A DNA stretch of 10,651 bases. It comes from Rodentolepis nana. Its lineage: Eukaryota; Platyhelminthes; Cestoda; Cyclophyllidea; Hymenolepididae. Under the pieces are notes generated by a model. The model searched no databases and was not told where the DNA came from. It worked only from the letters and a program-made list of their open reading frames with translations. The position numbers and the translations under genes are program-made. The stretch lies in contig UZAE01002008.1 of the NCBI GenBank assembly GCA_900617975.1, positions 1 through 10,651 on the forward strand, in the 5' to 3' direction. Shown here piece after piece: positions 1 through 7,731 of this stretch. Position 1 is the stretch's first letter; every line of letters starts with the position of its first letter.

Positions 1-41
1 TAACCATCAAGACGCCTGCCATTTGATATAAATAAATATCC
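1..41 (-). repeat. Dispersed ~320-bp repeat, copy A (cut by window edge)
   Basis: The reverse complement reads ATATTTATTTATATCAAATG followed by GCAGGCGTCTTGATGG, about 34 of 39 positions matching the start of copy D near 10104. Only the AAAT-bearing terminus is present; the rest is outside the window. It sits in PDS5 intron 7. Confidence 0.8.
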
Positions 42-398
42 TTCCTTCCAATGGGTTTCCATGCCTTTCCATTACATCTCTTATCTGGAAGATTTCAATA
101 GCGTTTGTTTAGACCATAAATCATAGAATACCTCTGAATCTACCCACTACAAATGAACAACCACTAGATCAAGTCCTTATCCACTAACCAATATACCTGA
201 GCACATTAACCAATGTCGACCACCTAACGTATCCCCTATATTTTAAACTCAATCGAAGTTTTACAAACATGCTTAAATGGTTTATTCAATAAAAGTATAA
301 CCATCATAAAAGTGGCCACCCTTAGAGCAGAATGGATGATTAAATGACATTTATTTCTGATTATGTAATGATCGACAAAAAAGACGAATCGAACTTAC
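1..398 (-). other. PDS5 intron 7, 5' part (incomplete)
   Basis: This is the non-coding stretch following the exon 7 donor. No acceptor plus PDS5-like frame is visible before the window edge. It holds the truncated dispersed repeat at 1-41; otherwise it is AT-rich sequence in which I see nothing. Confidence 0.75.
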
Positions 399-545
399 AT
401 AAATTGCACTTTTAGAAGCTCCTGAATGGCCTTAATGGATGTATCATCAGCCATCTGATAACAGGTGAAGAGACTCTTCACTCTTTCCTTGGTTGGAAAG
501 TTGTAAGGCACGATTGAGCTCTTGAATAGTCGCTCCACAATGATT
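399..545 (-). CDS. PDS5: PDS5 exon 7 (residues 497-545, last exon in window)
   Basis: This exon is 147 nt with acceptor CATGTTCTCTAG. It encodes KIIVERLFKSSIVPYNFPTK, then ERVKSLFTCYQMADD and SIKAIQELLKVQF, matching vertebrate '[22 protein letters not shown]' and 'LNAVKALNEMWKCQ'. It ends two bases into a codon at a strong GTAAGT donor (398), so the gene continues to the left of the window. Confidence 0.92.
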
Positions 546-3500
546 CTAGAGAACATGAGGAAAGATAAAAATGGTGGTTAAACGACGACGCCACATATTC
601 GCACAGCGACACGCAATAGCCTGATTCCTAATTCTGAGTACCCGGGATGGGTTTATATTGATTGACGCAATTCATCCCCTCCGAATTGGCAACACGTCGT
701 TTTGTGATGAAGGATGTACCACAGATATGGGATAAGCTTATTACAGGACGATTCCCTCTCCCCCCCCCCCCCCCTCCACCAACACACTCTAAATAGTTAC
801 AGAATCAAATGGTCACGGTTAGGGAGAAGAAGAAGAAGCAGATGATATTTCTATGAGACTTCAGGATACCCCTGCTTGAAAGTTAAAAATGTTTTTTTTT
901 AATGGGCTTGGCAATTAGCTTAGCTACTGACGTACTCTGGAAAATCAGAGTATAAACGCTGGTGATCTGCAATCAACAATCAAAAGGATTAGACATGGTA
1001 AATATTGCTGAACAAAAGGGAGACAGAGGAAAGCAAGTTTCCACCTAAATCTCTCCATAAAATGAATGCCGGAAAACATTCGACACCAACGGTGATTATT
1101 CAACTTTGAGGGAGTTTAGTCAACAAACTCACTTGTCATCAAGAGAAGGTTGATAGTACATTTGGAGAATGGCATTGAGAGTTAGAACCATCTTTTCTGT
1201 GTTGGGTTCAGACGATTGGAGATTCTCCTTGTAGACAGCAGCCAATTCCGCAAGCACCTCTTTACGAACAGCAAGAGACCGATCCCTATACCGATTGTAG
1301 ATTATGTCAAAGAGTGAGTCCACTTCAGTCTTATCTTTTGATTCGTGCCGCAGAGAGGAGACCATCTTGAGGGATAGTAATCGAACAGCTGAAACAGACA
1401 AAGCCCTAGGTTTAAACATGTTCCCATCTTAGCAACGAGTTACAATGGCAGGTGTGCACAGAATACGATCAGAATGTGGCATTGGCAAAAAAAACCGGAA
1501 TTCATTGATCCTAGTGTTTCTCGATCAGAGACTTCATGTTATTTTGTCACATCCCACCCCACCCCACCCCCCCCCCCCCGCTGGTTTGATTTATGAGTTT
1601 CAGTAACCAACAGGCAGATTATAAAAACATAATACTCCGGTAGGTCAACATGTACACATGAGCAAGCGGCAATAAGATTGAAAAGCACACACAAAAACAT
1701 TCAATCAACGAACCGGCCAACCTTTCTGATGGAGGCGCGTACAACCATCCACAAACACTGATAGACCGCAAAAATTGCAATGATTGTGAACGAATAAAAG
1801 CATAAAAAAGACACCGCATCAGTCAAAGGGAGCGCGAAGATAAACAAAAGAGACATAATTTGATCGTGAAATACAATAAAAAAATGATCTATGATCAAAC
1901 AGGCGGCTATTCACAATAAGACATAAAATATAACAAAATGGAAATTGACACATTGTTTTAAGGCATATTGGCCATGTACAGGATAGCCCAACCTACCAGC
2001 AGGAATTATTGTATAGCAACTTTAAATGCTCACAAAAAAGTTTCTTTATTTTATGTAGTACTTAATTTGAAAAAAAAAACAAGATTTTCGTTTTGTAAAA
2101 GGCCTTTAACTTAAAATACTGTTCTTTCCAATTCAAGTCAATTCAACGAATCCAAGAGATTTTCATGGAGTATGAAGTCATGGGAACTAAACGTTGCAAA
2201 TCAAAGGTCAGGCAGAGTTCCCTTCAAATGCATAATTGAATTAGTAGAAAGAGGATCTTTAAATAAATGGCCTTATGAGTAAAGAAAAGCACGAGTGATT
2301 TACAATAAAATGCGCAACAAAAGCGAACCCACAAAATTAAAAATTAAATAAAATTCTAATGAAAGGGCTAATAAGAACCGCCAAAAAACAAACGAATATT
2401 TGAAAAGGTGAATCGCATAAAACCTGATCGAAACTTACATTCAACTCTATCAATTGTACACCCTTTGAGACAATCAATTAATTTAGACCGCGGAAGTTCA
2501 GGATTCTGTTTCAGCATCATGGGAACCATCTGGATGCAAAAACTCCTAACTTCTGCATCTATATCATTGAATCTCGAGAGAAAAGTAGCAAATAGCTCCG
2601 GATTCTTATGGTGAATGGAGGAGTTAGGTTCAGAGAAAATTCGCGTAAGAAGACGAAAGGCTCTCTTTCTCTCTCTCGAATTGTTCGATTTCAACTTCAA
2701 CTCCACACAAGGAAGAATAGGGGCAATAAGACTTTCTTGCAGTGTGTGAAGAGCGTAGATAATTATGAAAGAGTGTTCACCAAGAGGATCTTGTAGCGGA
2801 GTATCTTTTTCAGACTCATCCATGTCCGAAGATGAGGCAGCCTTTTGATCACTCAAAACCAATGAGTTTTGAATCAGCTAGAACTCAGAGACATTCAATT
2901 TCATCTTACCATTTGAATAGGGTATTCTAGTTGGGTATTACATCTGACGATTAAATCCTTGATTAAAGCATGTTGAATTGGTTGAGAGCTTTTAGCAGGC
3001 TCAATAAGGAAAGAAAGCAAATAAGCCACAATTTCGTTATTCAAGAGGGATTTACATTGGTTTATTAAAGTGACAAGCGAGTTGAGGATAAACTGTTGCA
3101 CAGTCTCTTCGTCCGACCAGGCCCATACTGAAAGATTTCTACAAAACAGAGTAAATTGAGAAAAGGTGATGTTACTTTGTGATGGTTAGAAGAGTTTTCA
3201 AACAATCAAGAAGATATTTTTCACCCTCGTCGATAAAACGGCACCAAGTGAATACGTCCAATTTACAGCACGTCTAATTTAAGATCAATATAGAGCAAAA
3301 TACCAGAAACTTACATATACAATTGCGAAAAGTCGGGGATAATTTACATCATGCTTACTATGCAGCCTAGCAAGTTGTATAAGACATTCATTTAAAAAGG
3401 AGAGAACGTCCTTCATACGACTTTGTGAATCAGAGAGGAGTTCAAAAGGATTTGTGGGACAGAATAGCTTAAGGAGGTAACAGACGGCAGCACAAACACG

Positions 3501-3816
3501 GAGACGAATGTCAGCATCTGGATGATGGGTGAATTGATCAGACATTAAATGCAAAAGGAGGCCAGTTAATTCTATTGGATTTTGCGTTTGAGAGACGGAA
3601 TGTTGATTATCAGGTTCTTCTACAACTGTTTCATCCCTAATCCCGACTTGACGCATCATATCTCGCAGGGCAGCATTAATGTCCTGGAAAAATAAAATTT
3701 TACCAAGTTAATCATACATTAATACGTTTTCTTAATTCATCTGCGCGTAAATTTCCATTGATTTCCGCACATCCGTCGGGATATAGAATCTTGAGGTTGA
3801 CCTCATCCATAACCAT
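399..3816 (-). CDS. PDS5: PDS5-type sister chromatid cohesion regulator, 5' part of gene (7 exons, 3' end outside window)
   Basis: PDS5 is a nuclear HEAT-repeat protein that binds the cohesin ring through its kleisin subunit, recruits WAPL and acetyltransferase partners, and controls cohesin release and maintenance. Exons (minus strand, in transcript order): 3718-3816, 3315-3683, 3176-3273, 2910-3138, 2439-2877, 1133-1388, 399-545. All junctions are GT/AG and keep one reading frame: 1,637 coding nt, about 545 residues; vertebrate PDS5 proteins exceed 1,300. Recognised from remembered vertebrate PDS5A/B: YPDGCAEI near the N-terminus (human YPPGVKEI), HPDADIRLRVCAA (HPDKDVRLLVACC), LKLKSNNSRER, LSRFNDIDAEVR (LGRFNDIHVPIR), AVRKEVLAELAAVYKE, MYYQPSLDDK (IYYQNSIDD) and IVERLFKSSIVPYN ([14 protein letters not shown]). 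The start is the first ATG at 3816; a second in-frame ATG lies at 3810. The remainder of the HEAT array and the C-terminal tail are missing beyond position 1. Gene identity is firm; individual splice sites rest on frame and homology, not on transcripts. Confidence 0.93.
546..1132 (-). other. PDS5 intron 6 (587 nt) with G-run
   Basis: This intron separates exons 6 and 7. It contains a run of 15 C on the plus strand (760-774), a GAAGAAGAAGAAG stretch near 827 and an A/T homopolymer near 892. The pyrimidine-rich tract before the exon 7 acceptor is well formed. No exon or gene is evident. Confidence 0.8.
760..774. repeat. C15 homopolymer
   Basis: Fifteen C in a row on the plus strand within PDS5 intron 6, flanked by short C-rich blocks (TTCCCTCT, TCCACC). 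The pre-mRNA of PDS5 therefore carries G15. The length may be affected by sequencing error. Confidence 0.9.
1133..1388 (-). CDS. PDS5: PDS5 exon 6 (residues 412-496 plus 2 nt)
   Basis: This exon is 256 nt with acceptor TCTGTTTCAG. It encodes SVRLLSLKMVSSLRHES, then NRYRDRSLAVRKEVLAEL and NAILQMYYQPSLDD, collinear with vertebrate 'RTLDKRWRVRKEAMMGLAQ' and 'LLHIYYQNSIDD'. The alignment runs directly on from exon 5, so no exon is missing in the 1-kb intron between them. The donor is GTGAGT at 1132. Confidence 0.93.
1389..2438 (-). other. PDS5 intron 5 (1,050 nt)
   Basis: This intron lies between exons 5 and 6. It holds a CCCCA-type repeat grading into 13 C (1553-1579). Short open frames near 1619-1898 on the minus strand are hydrophobic, AT-driven and match nothing I know. 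The flanking exons align without a gap, so an additional coding exon is not needed. Confidence 0.82.
1553..1579. repeat. CCCCA tandem repeat leading into C13
   Basis: CCCA then CCCCA units run into a 13-C homopolymer. Read on the PDS5 sense strand this is G13-T-GGGG-T-GGGG-T-GGG: four or more G-tracts with single-T loops, a canonical G-quadruplex pattern in the intron 5 transcript. Confidence 0.88.
2439..2877 (-). CDS. PDS5: PDS5 exon 5 (residues 266-411)
   Basis: This is the longest exon here, 439 nt. A serine and acid-rich insert (SSSDMDESEKDTPLQD) precedes PCVELKLKSNNSRERKRAF and LFATFLSRFNDIDAEVRSF, the most recognisable PDS5 signature in the window. It ends after one base of the S412 codon at the GTAAGT donor (2438). 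Confidence 0.93.
2910..3138 (-). CDS. PDS5: PDS5 exon 4 (residues 189-265)
   Basis: This exon is 229 nt; its first base completes K189. It encodes NLSVWAWSDEETVQQF, then amphipathic helices with NNEIVAYLLSFLIEPAKSS, aligning with the vertebrate stretch containing 'LDTVLVNLVPAHKNLNKQAY'. The donor is ATG|GTAAGA at 2909, followed by a 32-nt intron, the shortest here. Confidence 0.88.
3176..3273 (-). CDS. PDS5: PDS5 exon 3 (residues 157-188 plus 2 nt)
   Basis: This exon is 98 nt and is bounded by 41-nt and 37-nt introns. It reads TCCKLDVFTWCRFIDEGEKY and continues LLDCLKTLLTIT, corresponding to the helix pair around '[21 protein letters not shown]' in vertebrate PDS5. It ends two bases into the codon for K189, which exon 4 completes. 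Confidence 0.85.
3315..3683 (-). CDS. PDS5: PDS5 exon 2 (residues 34-156, first HEAT repeats)
   Basis: This exon is 123 codons, phase 0 at both ends. A polar insert (residues about 48-67) precedes LTGLLLHLMSDQF and HHPDADIRLRVCAAVC, the region where HEAT helices carry the partner-binding APDAP motif in other PDS5 proteins. Here the corresponding residues 108-112 read CPTNP. The acceptor is TTTTTCCAG and the donor GTAAGT at 3314. Confidence 0.9.
3718..3816 (-). CDS. PDS5: PDS5 exon 1 (residues 1-33, start codon)
   Basis: This exon is 33 codons, phase 0 at its end. It begins M-V-M-D-E and contains ILYPDGCAEINGNLRADELRKR, matching the conserved N-terminal YPPGVKEISDKISKEE block of animal PDS5. 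The donor is GTATGA at 3717. Reading through the intron would hit TGA at its second codon, so splicing is required. Confidence 0.85.
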
Positions 3817-4556
3817 ATTTTTAATCCTCAAACTTCAACTGACGCGCACACTTTTAAATAACATAAACAAATGTCAGCATACATATTTTCATTAGAGGTA
3901 ATAAAATAATCGTATTAAGTAACCTTTTCCAAAATAAAATGTATTATTTAAACGATCAATTTTTATTTTAAAATATTGACTTTAAATCTTCTTTTTTTAT
4001 TTTATTATGCAAAAATTGTTTATTTTTACGTAATAACCCATATGTACAGAAATCTATATGTAAACTTCCGGATCTTGATTGAATTGCTAGTTATATCGTT
4101 TCAACGTAAAAATGTTTAGTTAACTATCTTACCTTTAATTTCTAGCTTAAAGAGAACCCCTTTGCATTATTTTCTTCCCTTTTATTTTAATCCGGTTTAA
4201 CTATGTATTCAATCAATATTGTCATTTCATTTTCATAAACATCCTATTAAATTTCTAATACTGAATGTCTCAAATTCTCAAGTCGGGAAGTACTTAACAT
4301 TAGTATTGTAGAATGATGTTCTTTGAGGTCTACGTTATATTTTGCTTTATATCCCTTTCTATGTCGCTGTTTTCATTAATATTGATATCTCATTTTGTCA
4401 AGACCTTAAGAAATTCGCATTAAATTATCTTTTGGATTTATTAGCCTTGTCTATGTGAAAGGTTCTTGAATAAGATAGAAATGAAAAATACCTGTTCATT
4501 ACTATTTTTAATACGTTTTGTTACAACATATGCTACAAGTGGTAAAAGTCACATCA
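3817..4556. other. Intergenic, upstream of PDS5; presumed promoter region
   Basis: This AT-rich sequence immediately precedes the PDS5 start codon. The 5' leader contains a small CG-bearing patch (plus strand GACGCGCACAC near 3840). I see no reliable TATA box, no coding exon and no trans-splice acceptor that I could defend. Confidence 0.5.
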
Positions 4557-4571
4557 GTGTAACGTAAATAT

Positions 4572-4894
4572 TTGTATCAAATGGCAGGCATTTTGGTAGC
4601 TATCATTAGCCCTTTAGTTGACTTCAGCATTCATAGAGTGGAAGCAACTTCAAAGGGAAAAAGTAGTCGAAATTTGGGGGGAGGAGTACAGAAGTGTTTC
4701 AGCAATGTAAAAGAGGCAGATACAAAGGTTGAAAAAAGGCGAAGTGAGTACTGTAGAAGTAGTCGAATATGATATACAGTGGGGTCATGATAATTTGAAG
4801 TCAGAAGTCAACTGCCGGTTAATTGACTTTTTTGTCGTATGAGTATACGTTGCCCAGGATGCACCACGTGGAGGTTAATCTATCGTACACCTCC
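4572..4894 (+). repeat. Dispersed ~320-bp repeat, copy B, with flanking direct repeats
   Basis: Starts TTGTATCAAATGGCAGGC and ends CGTACACCTCC. It is flanked by GTGTAACGTAAATAT (4557-4571) and GTGTAACATAAATAT (4895-4909), 14 of 15 identical, read here as a target-site duplication. The region 4797-4892 is the block best conserved with copies C and D. Its 66-codon open frame is not shared by copy C, which has a stop after about 11 codons, so I do not treat the element as protein-coding. No RNA polymerase III A/B boxes, LTRs or reverse transcriptase are evident. The family is unassigned. Confidence 0.85.
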
Positions 4895-4909
4895 GTGTAA
4901 CATAAATAT

Positions 4910-6114
4910 AATCGCTGGTAAATCCCAAAGGGAAAGCAATTAATCGTTGTCAGGAGTATTTTTGTGATAATCAGATCGTTACCAATATAACTACAACTAA
5001 TTCCTTGACTTTCTATAATTCAATTAGAATAAATCACTCACGATTTCCTCTATAAGTTTCACTTTTCTCCAGGAAGGGTTTCTTTTTTATGAAATAATTA
5101 TTCACAACCATCATTATAGCCTAGAAAACTGTTCTACTTCGATCTGCTCGCCCCTGATCTTTAACTACTCTGTAATTTGGTGACAATGTGTTGATCTTCC
5201 GTAGATTTTAATGAAGTATTGAATTGAACCGTGATTGCTCAATGTTTTGCGAATTACTCAAATAATCAAGAGCCCATTTTAATCAATTCTTATCGATTAA
5301 TTACATAGAAAAAATAGTAATAATTGGAAATATTGTTTTCTCATTTTCATTGCTTATTAAAGATTATGGATCCTATTAAATTCTCAGATCAGTTTTCTTA
5401 AATTCTTTCAATATTTTTTGAAATTTAGTCGTTACTCTTTTAAGAAAATCTAACTATTTCACGTACTGGTTGCTTATTCATGGATTCGAATATAATCAAA
5501 CCAATTGAATAGTCCAAATCTTTTTCTATTGAAAATCCATATTGGAAGGAAAGTTTGTGATGGATTATCCCAATACAAATTTAACTTATGCTCATCTCAA
5601 GAGGACTTAATTATTTTCAAATATGTTCTTATTCCTTACTCCATGATTATTCAATCTCTTAAGTATCCTATTTTATTAGATATAATTTCGGAACAAATGT
5701 GACTTCAAATTGCTTCTTCTTTAACAGCGAATGAAATTTGTGTTTTCGTATTCCTTGAACAGCAGACGTGCAAACAGACTGATGTTTCCTAATTTTACGA
5801 TCATTTTCAAGGCTTATTGGAATTATTGGTTGCCAAATATTACAAAAGGAAGATGATGATGAAATTCAAATTAACGATTGGAATCTATGATACATCAATC
5901 AAAACAACAAACCACGAATTACATTAGGATAGTTTGGTACAAGACTAACATTTAAACTAGATCTAACATGTTCCGACGCGTTGCAAGTAATAATATATAA
6001 CAACTGTTTAGTTATGCCAATTTAGAAAAAATTTAATTATGAAAGCACGACACTGGTGTTGGAAGGTAAACGATTAAATAGATATTGGAGAGTTGTTTCT
6101 CTCCAAGAATTTTA
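4910..6114. other. Intergenic AT-rich stretch between inverted repeat copies B and C
   Basis: About 1.2 kb. The longest open frame (5505-5702, plus) is AT-rich, begins at a non-ATG codon and resembles no family I know. I see nothing else in it. Confidence 0.6.
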
Positions 6115-6126
6115 AATTCCTGTTAA

Positions 6127-6441
6127 TGGGTGTGCGATAGACTTACCTCCACGTGGTGCACCCTGGGCAATGTTTACTCATACGGCAAAAAAGTCTATCA
6201 ACCGGCAGTTGACTTCTGAGTTCAAGCTATCATGACCCCACTGTATGTCATAGTTGACCACTTCTACAGTACTCACCTTACCCTGCTCTCTATCATTGTG
6301 TTTGTCTCTTTTACATCTACAAATCACTCTTCGGTCCCCCTCCTGACTTTTTCTCACTTTGATGTTTCTCCCCTCTGTGAAGTTCGAAGTCAGCTAAGGG
6401 CTAATGATAACTATCAAATTACCAGCCATTTGAAATAAATG
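6127..6441 (-). repeat. Dispersed ~320-bp repeat, copy C (inverted), with flanking direct repeats
   Basis: This is the same element as copy B in opposite orientation; on the plus strand it starts GGTGTGCGATAGACTTACC and ends CCATTTGAAATAAAT. It is flanked by AATTCCTGTTAA (6115-6126) and AATTCCTGATAA (6442-6453), 11 of 12 identical. The two independent flanking duplications, with different sequences at copies B and C, fix the element ends well. Confidence 0.85.
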
Positions 6442-6453
6442 AATTCCTGATAA

Positions 6454-6809
6454 GGTACTTCGGCACTAGTCCTTCCTTATCAAATTGGATTCCGAAAATC
6501 AACGGTCCATTAAACAATACATAATTAGTACTGAGAGAAATGTAGATGAAATGGAGTACCAGTCTTTCCATTCAAGTTATTGATTTAATAAAAGACACTC
6601 TGTATTTGATTAGAATAATATTAAGACTGGACCTGATAAAATCAATATACAACTTGTAAATTCAGACTAGATGTAAATTTTTCAGCAACCAATTTCTGGA
6701 GCGAAATTGTAATTGGCAGCAAGTGAAAAATTCTCTTGTACAAAGTGTTTATGTTTTGGTAAAAATAAGTATTTTCTTTAATGGTATTAATATTGTGTAT
6801 TATACGGTT
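6454..6809. other. Intergenic, nothing recognised
   Basis: This AT-rich stretch lies between repeat copy C and the GC-richer LTR-like block. No exon, RNA gene or repeat is evident to me. Confidence 0.5.
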
Positions 6810-7169
6810 TGTACAGGGGATGTGTGGCTATGGCTGTTAGGAGGGGGGTTGTGGAAGAAAAGTAAGACCTTATCCAGGGGGGTTCGACATTTTTACCTCT
6901 TCCCGTTCTTATTTATATATACCGACATTTTTACAGAGGACACTTTTAAGAGACTTGTCTGGCTCTGTTGCTGAAATTGAAGATTGTTCCTGGCTGGGTT
7001 GACTTAGGTGAGCTTGTGGGACACATCATCGCATGCCTGCACGCCAGGATTGGGAGGTGCGACCGATGACCAATCATTAACCTCTGTTTGTTTAACCTAA
7101 TCCGCCATCCTGATTCTGTGTACACTACATCCTCAATACTCGTACTGAATAAACGTGCTCTATGCTACA
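6810..7169 (+). mobile_element. Possible solo LTR of a retrotransposon (boundaries uncertain)
   Basis: A GC-richer island in AT-rich surroundings. In order it has TGTACAGGGG at 6810 (or TGTTAGGAGGG at 6835), a TATATATA box at 6914-6921, an AATAAA signal at 7148-7153 and a terminal TACA at 7166-7169. A TG...CA span of 335-360 bp with a promoter and a downstream poly(A) signal fits an LTR acting in plus orientation. Against it: no 4-6 bp target duplication was found at either start, there is no second LTR and no gag or pol sequence. It could instead be the 3' end of another retroelement. Confidence 0.3.
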
Positions 7170-7332
7170 CGTCTTTTCCCTTTATAACTTTGTCTTAGCT
7201 TGGCTAATTCCCGGGGTCTTTCGAGTTGGAAGAAACTGTTATAGAGCTTTCTGAGAATAGTCAAGGTTATTGGGGTAGCTAATCCGCTACAAGCTTTAAT
7301 ATAGGATTCCTTTTCAATTTCACGTCTTCTCC
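7168..7332. repeat. 141-bp segment bounded by 12-bp direct repeats
   Basis: CACGTCTTTTCC (7168-7179) and CACGTCTTCTCC (7321-7332) differ at one base and bracket 141 bp that is less AT-rich than its surroundings. The segment is open on the minus strand (7160-7369, 69 codons, basic C-terminus ending KGKRRVA), but the protein matches nothing I recognise. It could be a short insertion with target duplication, or chance. Confidence 0.35.
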
Positions 7333-7502
7333 ATAATAGAAAAGTTGGATGAGAATGGAATAGCAACAAAAGTTAGTGATGAATTCAATTTTTCTTAGGA
7401 GACAAATCGTCATTAATAAGGAGCTTGTGTGGTGCTTACTTTCTCCAGATTTCGAGTGAATTATTTAAATTTAATTCACATATTTAAGCATAATGGATCT
7501 GA

Positions 7503-7508
7503 TTTATT
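7503..7508 (-). terminator. Candidate poly(A) signal AATAAA for GCH1
   Basis: Plus-strand TTTATT reads AATAAA on the minus strand, about 224 nt beyond the GCH1 stop codon. It is the first canonical hexamer downstream. An ATTAAA variant follows at 7470-7475. In DNA this AT-rich such hexamers also arise by chance. Confidence 0.45.
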
Positions 7509-7731
7509 TTCTCAGTTGCCATTTCATGAGTTTGTAACAAAACGCCAACAGGCAGAATATTAAATTTTCACTTAGTATTCTTTCATTCACATTATATTAA
7601 ACTTATTTATCTTTTAAATAATCAACTAAACATTCGACTTTAAATAAGCAGTTCAATTTCATAGTTTTCGCAAAATTAATATTGAAATAAGACTTTTAGC
7701 ACAAAATAATTGTATTAATTCAAGATCATAA

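Noticed and set aside
1619..1898. Hydrophobic minus-strand open frames in PDS5 intron 5
   Set aside because: They overlap each other in different frames, match nothing, and the flanking PDS5 exons align without a gap. They are best explained as AT-rich chance frames.
2408..2796. Plus-strand open frames opposite PDS5 exon 5
   Set aside because: They are shadows of the well-conserved minus-strand exon.
4572..4772. 66-codon plus-strand frame, similar to the frame at 10076-10282
   Set aside because: The similarity comes from both lying in copies of the same dispersed repeat. Copy C has a stop after about 11 codons in the same frame and the predicted peptides diverge by indels, so coding constraint is not supported.
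4572..4894. Hammerhead ribozyme in the dispersed repeat, as in schistosome SM-alpha elements
   Set aside because: No CTGATGA core with a matching GAAA arm was found on either strand of any copy.
6820..6895. tRNA-like A box (TGGCTATGG) and B box (GGTTCGACATT) in the LTR-like block
   Set aside because: The spacing is plausible, but the acceptor stem does not pair and both boxes deviate from consensus, so I do not call a tRNA or tRNA-derived SINE.
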